Source: Candidatus Omnitrophota bacterium
GTDB taxonomy: Bacteria > Ratteibacteria > UBA8468 > B48-G9 > DTJG01
Reading direction: 5' to 3'
DNA: 38,809 bases
Assembly: GCA_023484085.1 (NCBI GenBank)
Contig: JAMDAS010000026.1
Span: 1 to 38,809, forward strand
The notes under the pieces were generated by a model. It did not search any database and had not been told where the DNA came from. It was given only the letters and a program-made list of their open reading frames with translations. Position numbers and translations under genes: made by a program. How positions within the stretch are numbered: the first letter of the stretch is position 1; the number at the start of each line of letters is the position of its first letter. This document shows positions 23,919 through 32,600 of the stretch, piece by piece.

Positions 23919-23934
23919 ATACGATATATTGTAT
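23919..23934. promoter_or_regulatory. NrdR-box-like site, proximal
   Basis: On the minus strand ATACAATATATCGTAT matches the NrdR-box consensus ACACWATATATWGTGT at 13 of 16 positions. It lies downstream of the -10 box, at the transcription start. Confidence 0.55.
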
Positions 23935-23941
23935 TTTACAA

Positions 23942-23970
23942 ATTATAAAACACAATATTCAGGTCTGCAA
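23942..23970 (-). promoter_or_regulatory. Promoter of the nrdD operon
   Basis: On the minus strand TTGCAG (23970-23965), a 17-base spacer and TATAAT (23947-23942) form a promoter, with the start near 23935. This fixes the nrdD start codon at 23898 rather than farther upstream. Confidence 0.65.
23950..23965. promoter_or_regulatory. NrdR-box-like site, distal
   Basis: On the minus strand GACCTGAATATTGTGT matches the NrdR consensus at about 11 of 16 positions, with a perfect right half. It lies between the -35 and -10 boxes. The two sites are 31 bases apart centre to centre, the three-helical-turn spacing known for NrdR box pairs. Confidence 0.45.
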
Positions 23971-24013
23971 ATTTTTTGATTATCTTCAATAAATATAAGG
24001 ATTTACCCTGACC

Positions 24014-24475
24014 TCACTGGAAATTAAGTTTCATTCCCCCAAACCTGTATATCTCCCATTTGAAGTATTCTTTTTTTAGCTTGAGCTCAAATCTTCCCGC
24101 TTCCTCAGATTCAGAACCACCTGACCATGCAGTAGCATAAGCAGCAAATTTAACGTCCGCTCTTTTCCCGTCAGGTGTATTTTTTATTTTAATTTTAATC
24201 TGGCTTAATTTTATACTAATACTTCCTGCCTGCGATAAATAATATTTTACAGCAAAATCAAGAGTCCCATAGGTGTTTCCATAACTATCCGTATAGTCAG
24301 GAGAAAACTGTTGCATAAATTTGGGAATATTTTTATCTTCAAGACTTTTAACTACAGTATAGATGGTCTTTTTTATCAGCTGTTTATCATCCGGGAAAAA
24401 TATTTTTTTTATAAGGAAGCCTGATATGCCTCCAATTATAAGAATCAAAAGCCCGATTATAATAAACCTTTTCAT
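24014..24475 (-). CDS. Membrane-anchored NTF2-like protein, function unknown
   Basis: This 153-aa protein has one N-terminal membrane helix (residues 3-25) and then a soluble domain outside the membrane. The opening QLIKKTIYTVVKSLEDKNIPKFMQQFSPDYTDSYGNTYG and the later alternating beta strands ending KKEYFKWEIYRFGGMKL are typical of NTF2/SnoaL-like cone folds, often lipid- or ligand-binding. I do not recognise a named family. It overlaps the signal peptidase gene by 4 bases (24472-24475), so it is translated with it. Confidence 0.75.
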   Translation of the reverse strand: MKRFIIIGLLILIIGGISGFLIKKIFFPDDKQLIKKTIYTVVKSLEDKNIPKFMQQFSPDYTDSYGNTYGTLDFAVKYYLSQAGSISIKLSQIKIKIKNTPDGKRADVKFAAYATAWSGGSESEEAGRFELKLKKEYFKWEIYRFGGMKLNFQ

Positions 24476-24984
24476 CTGTATCCTATTACCTTTCCTATAA
24501 CATCTTTTATATTTACCTGCGCATGAAACTGTTCATTCCAGGAAAAATGTCTGTTATCACCGGCAACAAATATAAAACCTTTTTTGACCTTGAATGGTTT
24601 TACTGTCCAATTATCTTTAAAGGAAATATACGGCTGGGATTTTTCAATCCCGTTTATGTAAAGACTGCCATCCTTAAAAGATATGGTCTCACCGGGAAGA
24701 CCGATAACCCGTTTAACAAAATACAGGTATGGCCTGTTTGACGTTCTGAATACTATTATATCGTCTTCTGCAGGAATATGATGAAGGTAAGCGAGCCTGT
24801 TTACAAAAACCAGGGAATAATTTCTGATTGTCGGCTCCATACTTTTGCCAACTGTCCTGAAAACTTTTACAAAAAATGCATTAATACAGATTATCAGAAT
24901 TATAACAATAGAGGTTCTGATTATTGCTTTCTTCCAGTTTTTCAGAGGTATTATCCATCTTAAAGGTATGATAGTTTTTTTCAT
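24472..24984 (-). CDS. lepB: Signal peptidase I
   Basis: This 170-aa protein has one membrane helix (about residues 21-40) followed by the catalytic serine S48 in GKSMEPT, the general-base lysine K91 in YFVKRVIGLPGE, and the GDNR motif at 142-145 (GDNRHFSWNEQ). It removes signal peptides from exported proteins at the outer face of the cytoplasmic membrane. The length fits the short Gram-positive-like form rather than the 320-residue E. coli enzyme. In place of the usual GDNRxxSxDS it has W-N-E. It lies 26 bases downstream of yifB and overlaps the NTF2-like gene. Confidence 0.93.
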   Translation of the reverse strand: MKKTIIPLRWIIPLKNWKKAIIRTSIVIILIICINAFFVKVFRTVGKSMEPTIRNYSLVFVNRLAYLHHIPAEDDIIVFRTSNRPYLYFVKRVIGLPGETISFKDGSLYINGIEKSQPYISFKDNWTVKPFKVKKGFIFVAGDNRHFSWNEQFHAQVNIKDVIGKVIGYR

Positions 24985-25010
24985 TTTTTTATCATTCTTT
25001 CTTCAGTTTC

Positions 25011-26534
25011 CTATAGGCCCTTGTCAAGGCTTCTATAGTGAATGGCTTCTGTAATATGATGTGCCTGGATATCCCGGGAATTATCCATATCCGCAATAGT
25101 TCTTGCAATCTTTAATATCTTATCATAACCTCTTGCTGAAAGATTAATCTGTTCAATTGCCTTTTTGAGCAATGCCTGGCATTCAGAATCTAAATGGCAA
25201 TATTTTTTTATCAATGAGGAATTCATGTGCGCATTAAAAAAAATCTTCTCATTTTTAAATCTTTTCTTCTGTATCTTTCTCACTTTTTCCACTCTTTTCC
25301 TAATTATATATGATGGTTCCTCTTCATTATTTCCCATGAGTACAGAAAATGGGAGGGAGGAAACCTCAATGTGAATATCTATCCTGTCCATTAAAGGGCC
25401 CGAAATCTTCTTTCTATATTTTAGAATCTGCGATGTACTGCATGAACAGACATGCTGATGGTCTCCATACCAGCCACATGGACAGGGATTTAAGGCTGAT
25501 ATTAAAAGAAAACGGGATGGATAAATAATCTGTGTTTTTGCTCTTGAAATACTGACTATTCCATCTTCAAGCGGCTGTCTTAAGGATTCAAGTGCATTCC
25601 TGTGAAATTCCGGCAGCTCATCCAAAAACAGCACTCCATTGTGTGCCAGGCTTATCTCTCCCGGCTTTGGAAAACTTCCCCCTCCAATCAATGCAATATC
25701 TGATATAGTGTGATGTGGATTGCGGAATGGTCTTACTGCAATTATCCCCCCCTGTCTGATTAATCCTGATACGCTGTAGATTTTGGTGATTTCCAGGGAT
25801 TCTTCCATGGTAAGTGATGGCAGGATTGTGGAAAGCCTTTGGGCAAGCATTGTTTTACCACTTCCAGGGGAGCCTATCAGCATAATGTTATGGAACCCGG
25901 ATGATGCCACTTCTGCGGCTCTTTTGACATACGTATTGCCTTTTATTTCTTTAAAATCCACTGCATAATGCTTTTTTTCTTCAAATAACTTTGTAATATT
26001 GGCCTTGAATCTTTTAATCTTTATTTTACCTTCAAGAAACTGAACTGTTTCATTCAGGGTTTTTACAGGATATACTTTCAGTTCCTTCAGCAGTGCCGCC
26101 TCATTTGCGTTTTCTTCAGGCAGAATAAAAGAAACGATTCCATGTTTTTTTGCAGCCAGAGCCATTGGAAGAATGCCCTTTACCGGTCTTACTGAACCAT
26201 CCAGTGCTAATTCCCCGGCAATAAAGAACTCATTTATACCAGGACAATTTATCTTCTTTGAAGAGGATAAAATGCCAATGGCAATGGGCAGGTCAAAAAC
26301 AGGGCCCTCTTTCTTTAAGTCTGCCGGGGCAAGGTTGACGGTAATTTTTTTTGCAGGGAATTCAAAGCCTGAATTTCTGATTGCGGGTTTGAGTCTGTCC
26401 TTACTTTCCTTTACTGCCTGGTCCGGCAGTCCGACAATGGAAATACCGGGTAATCCACGTCCTATGTCTATCTCCACTTCAACAGGAAAAGCTTCAATTC
26501 CGAAGTGAGTCAGCGACCGTATTTTTGACAGCAT
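25011..26534 (-). CDS. comM: YifB/ComM family Mg-chelatase-like AAA+ ATPase
   Basis: This 507-aa protein has the N-terminal ChlI/Lon-protease-like fold (FPVEVEIDIGRGLPGISIVGLPDQAVKESKDRLKPAI), Walker A GSPGSGKTM near residue 222, Walker B GVLFLDELPEFHRNALESLRQPLEDG, the NPCPCGWYGD cysteine motif typical of the family, and the C-terminal Mg-chelatase domain (LSARGYDKILKIARTIADM). ComM works as a hexameric helicase that promotes branch migration during natural transformation in Vibrio; in other bacteria its role is less clear. It is the first gene of the operon with lepB. A truncated repeat copy (D) lies 26 bases upstream of its start. Confidence 0.94.
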   Translation of the reverse strand: MLSKIRSLTHFGIEAFPVEVEIDIGRGLPGISIVGLPDQAVKESKDRLKPAIRNSGFEFPAKKITVNLAPADLKKEGPVFDLPIAIGILSSSKKINCPGINEFFIAGELALDGSVRPVKGILPMALAAKKHGIVSFILPEENANEAALLKELKVYPVKTLNETVQFLEGKIKIKRFKANITKLFEEKKHYAVDFKEIKGNTYVKRAAEVASSGFHNIMLIGSPGSGKTMLAQRLSTILPSLTMEESLEITKIYSVSGLIRQGGIIAVRPFRNPHHTISDIALIGGGSFPKPGEISLAHNGVLFLDELPEFHRNALESLRQPLEDGIVSISRAKTQIIYPSRFLLISALNPCPCGWYGDHQHVCSCSTSQILKYRKKISGPLMDRIDIHIEVSSLPFSVLMGNNEEEPSYIIRKRVEKVRKIQKKRFKNEKIFFNAHMNSSLIKKYCHLDSECQALLKKAIEQINLSARGYDKILKIARTIADMDNSRDIQAHHITEAIHYRSLDKGL

Positions 26535-26559
26535 TCCACATCCTTGTTGTGAATTTTTA

Positions 26560-26639
26560 GTAAATATTCACTAAAACAGTGTTTTCGCCTCAAAGACAAT
26601 CCAAACTTATTTCAAACTCCGTTCTACTTGAGTATTTAC
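26560..26639. repeat. Dispersed hairpin repeat, copy D (internally deleted)
   Basis: This 80-base copy has both ends, GTAAATATTCACTAAAACAG and CTTGAGTATTTAC, and the right arm AAAGACAATCCAAACTTATTTC. The left arm and centre present in copies A-C are missing, so it cannot form the large hairpin. It sits between the divergent starts of comM and the glucan synthase gene. Confidence 0.8.
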
Positions 26640-26681
26640 GATTTTAAAAAATTTGATGATGAATTTTATCACATTTTAGGG

Positions 26682-26687
26682 TATAAT
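26682..26687 (+). promoter_or_regulatory. Probable -10 box of the glucan synthase gene
   Basis: TATAAT lies 11 bases before ATG 26699; no matching -35 box and no Shine-Dalgarno are visible. If used, the transcript would begin only a few bases before the start codon. Confidence 0.4.
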
Positions 26688-26698
26688 AAAAAATATAA

Positions 26699-29600
26699 AT
26701 GATAAATGAAAATTTTATAAAACAGCAGTTTAAATGGCTGCAAACCCATCTAAAAAGGGAAAAATCCAACACTAAATATCCTGTAGAAGAACAGGTTATC
26801 CAGACGGATATTTTAAGCATTGAACAGATTAAAGACAGGGCAGAAACGTTAGCGGGCTGGCATAAAACAGAAGAGGTTTTATACACAGAAAAACTTCTTT
26901 TCAGCCTGGATAAAAACAAAAAGGTTTTATTCCAGTCTTACCAGGTAATTATTGATTCCATAGAAAAACAGCAGAGAATTACCCCGGCCGTGGAATGGTT
27001 CATAGATAATTTTTATCTCATTGAGGAACAAATAATCATTATCTATCAACACTTCTCTAAAAGCTACAGCAGGCAGCTCCCCCGTTTAAAAATAGGTCCA
27101 AGAAAAGGATATCCAAGGGTTTATGACATAGTTTCTGACCTGATTTCACACGTGGATGGCAAGGTAAACATCCAGAATCTTTCTGTATTTATAGACTCTT
27201 ACCAGAAAATAACCTCACTGAAATTAGGTGAACTATGGGCAATTCCAATTATGCTCAGATTAGCATTGATTGAAAATCTGCGCAGAATCGCCGTAATACT
27301 GATAAATGAAGTCAATGACCGTTCAAATGCCGATACATGGGCTGAAAAATTGATTGATACCGCAGTCAAATCTCCAAAGGATCTGATACTTGTAATGGCT
27401 AAATTATCGCAGACAGAGCTAACCATGACGGATACCTTTGTATCAGAGTTTATACATAAAATACAGGGGCAAAGTCCTGAGCTGGTTTTTCCGCTTACGT
27501 GGCTTGAACAGAGACTTTCTGAAGATGGCAAAACGAGTGAACAATTAATACAGGCTGAAACCCGGCGTCAGGCAATAAACCAGGTTTCAATAGCAAACAC
27601 AATAGCCAGTTTGCGCTTTATAGACTCGGTAAACTGGCACGAGTTCGTGGAAACTCACAGCGTGGTTGATTCAGTTTTACGGACAGACCCGTCCGGTGTG
27701 TATGAAAAGATGGATTTTTCCACGCGCGATAAATACAGGCGCACTATTGAACAGATTGCCAAACACAGTTCATTTTCAGAAGAAGAAGTGGCAAAAAAAA
27801 CCATAGAGCTCGCAAAGAGAAAAAAGGGGGAAAACCCATCAGATTATCGCATCCATCACATTGGATTTTATTTAATCGGACAGGGTAGAACCGAATTAAA
27901 AAAAATCTTGGGTCTCCACTGTAAATGGGAATGTTTTTCAGGCCTTGGACAAAATTTCAGATTGATGGTGTACCTGGGTTGTATCTTTTCCATCTGTATT
28001 ACAATTACAACAATAATGGCACTGTATTACTACAACTATCTTTATTTTTTACCGGACTCTTTATTTTTCACGCTTATCACATTATTAAGTTTGCTGATAT
28101 TTATATCAATAAGTCATCCAGCGGCCGCGATTGTAAACAGAATAGCGACTTTACTGATAAAACCCGAAAGTCTTCCCCGTATGGACTTTTCCAAAGAAAT
28201 ACCTTCACAGGCATGTACCGCGGTTGTTGTGCCATGTCTTTTAATAAATCACCTGCAGGCTAAAAATCTTTTGGAGGGAATTAAAATAAGATATCTTGCC
28301 AACAAGGATAAAAATCTGTTTTTTGGACTTTTAACCGATTTCCGCGATGCGCAAAATCAAAACATGCCGGATGACGAAAAACTTCTTGCCATTGTCAGTG
28401 ATGGAATCCGGTCTCTCAATAAAAAATACGGCACTGAAAAATTTTTCCTTTTACATCGCAATCGTCAATGGAATCCCGTAGAACGTAAATGGATGGGATA
28501 TGAACGAAAACGCGGCAAGCTGATCGGATTTACTCTATGGCTCAGGGAAAGGAACAAGGGCGGGTTTTTGGTTCAGACAGCTGCAGAAAAAATTCCTGAA
28601 ACAATAAAATACGTGATAACTCTGGATACCGATACAAATCTGCCGCGTGACACGGCACGCTCAATGATAGAGATAATGGAGCACCCTTTAAACAGACCCG
28701 AATATGATGAAAAACGGCAATGTGTTTCCTCTGGTTACGGGGTTGTTCAGCCCAGGTTAGCAATAAATCTTTCTTCCACGAACGTTTCACTTTTTTCCAG
28801 GATTTTTTGTTATGAGCCCGGTATAGATCCGTACACGCGCGCAGTTTCAGACGTTTACCAGGACGTATTCAGGGAAGGCTCTTTTACAGGAAAAGGAATC
28901 TACGATGTTGACGTTTTCATTAAGGTGCTGGCACAAAGATTCCCTGAAAACAGAATCCTGAGCCATGACCTCCTGGAAAGTTGCTACCTGCGTTCCGGGC
29001 TGGCAAGCGACATACAGATTTATGAAGATTTCCCCTCTAAGTATGACACGGATGTAAACAGAAGACACAGATGGATACGTGGAGACTGGCAGATAGCCGT
29101 ATGGCTGTTCCCAAATGCGCCGGGAGCAAAAATTAAAACACGCAGTCATATCTCACTGCTGTGCAGGTGGAAGCTCTTTGATAACCTGCGGCGCAGTATT
29201 GTACCACCTGCCTTATTTATTATCACGATTACAGGGTGGTTATTTTTTAACCCTGCATGGTTCTGGACATTTATGGTTATTTCTATAATCTTAATCCCTT
29301 ACGTTCTTCACGTATTGGATGATATTTTCAGAAAACCTCAACGTGTGCCTGCAATAATGCACATTCGTACGATAAGCCGGCGGATTTTTATCCAGGCTTT
29401 TACGGGTATATTTCAATTTATTTTTCTGCCTCATGAAACGTTTTACAACCTTGATGCCATTATTAGAACAATTAACCGCATACTGTTTACCAGACGCGGG
29501 CTTCTTGAATGGCAGACTTTCCAGGAAGCAAAAAACACCGCCACACAAACGACGTTTTATCGTTCAATGCTTGCGGCTCCTGCAGCAGCAGTTGTCTTAA

Positions 29601-32600
29601 TGATTTATTTTGCCCTGAATCATTTCTACGGGGCGGCATCTCTATATATATGGCTCCCTTTATTTTTATGGTTTATAAGCCCGGCAATTGCATGGAAACT
29701 CAGCCAGCCGATAAAAACAAAAACCTACAGATTAACCGGGACACAGAATCTGTTTCTTCACAAACTTGCCAGAAAAACATGGAGATATTTTGAAGATTTT
29801 GTCAGTGAAGAAGATAACTGGCTTCCCCCGGATAATTATCAGGAATATCCGGACCCCAAAATAGCGCACAGAACCTCACCAACAAACATCGGAATTTACT
29901 TAGTGTCAAATTTATCGGCTTTTGACTTCGGGTATCTTTCCACACAAAAATTCCTGTCAGGAATTGAAGAAACTTTTAGAACAATGGGAAAAATGGAACG
30001 ATTCCGCGGACATTTTTATAACTGGTATAACACCCGGTCCATGGAACCTCTTCCTCCGCTATACGTATCCACAGTGGATAGTGGAAACCTTGCAGGATAC
30101 CTTCTTATTCTCAAGCAGGGACTATTAGAACTTGCGGAAAAAAACGTTCTTCCTGATAATCTGTTCCAGGGTTTAGAGGATACGCTTTTTGTAATCCGTG
30201 AATGTTTTGAAAAATCAAAAACACTATTATCAAGGGAAAGAAATTTTCTAAGATACTGGCTGTCAAATATTTCCGGAAAACTCAGAGAATGTAAAAAAAT
30301 GCACCCGGGTTTTTCCACACCAACAAAAGCTCCAGAAAATGGAAAATGGAATTTTATTGAAATAAAAGCTCAAATGAGCTGGTTTATCAAACAAACAGAA
30401 GAACTTATAGCATATCTTCATGAACAAAATGACAGGGAAATAATGTGGTGGACTTCTGCCTTTTTACAACAAATCAAAGATAATTTTGATGATTTGATTT
30501 TTTTACTCCCATGGTTAGAGCTGGAAATCCCGGCTGAATTAAGTTTCCTGACTGCAGACTTATTAAAAAGCCCTTTATCCCTGAATACCCTGATTAAAGC
30601 CACAAAGAAGTCCATATCTGAGATTGAAAAAATAATGGCTTCCCCATCCCGGCAAAATTTAACATCACAGGAGAAAGATTTTCTTACAGAGCTTTCTGAA
30701 AGTTTTCATTCCACGATTGATAGAGCAGGAAAAAGGCTCATAACAATAGAGGAAATGTCTATTTTATGTGAAGAATTTTCAAACTATGAGTATGAATTTT
30801 TGTATGATAAGCATAAGCTTCTTCTGTCTATCGGGTATAACGCAAGCGAACATCTCCGTGATAAAAGCCTTTATGATCTTTTATCTTCAGAAGCCAGGCT
30901 GGGAAGTTTTCTCGCTATCGCCATTGGCGCTCTTCCTCAAAAACATTGGTTTGCTCTTGGAAGACCCCTGACAACCGTAACGGGAAATCCTGCCCTTCTT
31001 TCATGGAGCGGGTCCCTGTTTGAATACCTGATGCCCCTTCTGATAATGCCTTCATATCCTGATACTTTGTTGGACAATACCTATAAAACCGTAGTAAAAA
31101 CCCATATTGAATATGCAAAAAAGCAGGGTGTGCCATGGGGAATTTCAGAATCATGTTATGGTTTGATGGATGCTGACCAGAATTACCAGTATGGTGCATT
31201 TGGCGTACCATCCCTGGGATTCAAAAGAGGTCTTGCTGAAAATCTTGTGATAGCACCTTACTCATCAGTCATGGGATTAATGGTTTTTCCTGAAGAATCT
31301 TATGAAAATTTGTACCGGATGGAGCATGAAGGATTTATAGGAACATATGGATTTTATGAATCTGTGGATTATACACCTACAAGAGTATTACGGGGACAAT
31401 CCCGCACTATAATACGTACGTTTATGTCCCATCACCAGGCAATGACTTTGCTGTCTTTATGTTACCTGCTTCTGGATAAACCTATGCAAAGACGATTTTT
31501 ATCCAATCCTGTATTAAAATCCGCGGAACAGCTTCTCCAGGAAAAAGTGCCTGAATCAGAACCATTTTATCCAAGAATACCCAAGTCAACGTTTGCAGAA
31601 CAAAATATTATGGACTATGAAAAAGCCTTAAGGATTTTTCATAGTCCAAACACACCTGTGCCGGAAGTTCATTTGCTTTCCAATGCACATTATCACGTTA
31701 TGATTACCAATTCCGGGGCAGGCTACAGTAAATGGAATGAAATTGGTATAACAAGATGGCGTGAGGATATCACGTGCGATACAAATGGATTATTTTGTTA
31801 TATCAGGGACATAGACAGCGGAAAAGTGTGGTCCGCATGTTACCAGCCTACAGGAATAGAATCAATATTATATGAAGCGATTTTTATGCAGGGCAGGGCG
31901 GAATTTCGCAGGCATGATGGTAATTTTATAACTTATACTGAAATTGCTGTATCCCCGGAAGACGACGTGGAAATAAGAAGAATAAGCATTACCAATCGTT
32001 CTCACGTTTCAAAAGAATTGGAGTTAACTACTTATACGGAAATTGTATTATCTTTATTATCGGACGATGCCACCCATCCTGTGTTCAACAATCTCTTCGT
32101 TCAGTCAGAAATTATCCCTGACAGGAAATCAATCATATTCACCCGGAGAACAAAAACTGAAAAAGAACGTCCTTTATGGTTATTTAACATGCTTTCCACT
32201 AAACAATATCCTTATGGAGACGTTTCTTATGAAACTGACAGGCTGAAGTTTATCGGCAGGGAAAGAACACTGGCAAACCCTGTGATTCTCGATTCACCAG
32301 GCCGACTTTCCAATACGTCCGGTAATGTGTTAGACCCCATTTCAGCCATACGGATACGTTTGACTATCGCCCCGGAGGCAACTGAAAGAATAAACATTGT
32401 AATGGGAGTATCTGAAAACAGAGAGAATATATTGAAATTGATAGAGAAATATAGTGATTATTCCGCTGCTGAACGTATTTTTGACTTAGCCTGGACGCAT
32501 AGCCATGTAGTCCTTAGTCAACTGAATATTAACGAATCTGATGCACAGACGTATAACAAACTTGCAGGCTCTATTATATTTTCAAGCTCTTTACACAGGG

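Noticed and set aside
23899-23955. Upstream start of nrdD adding a hydrophobic N-terminus
   Set aside because: This segment overlaps the NrdR-like sites and the predicted transcription start; the ATP-cone begins normally after ATG 23898.
16085-24000. Possible nrdG activase gene near nrdD
   Set aside because: I looked for a radical-SAM CxxxCxxC small ORF around nrdD and found none; it must lie outside the window.
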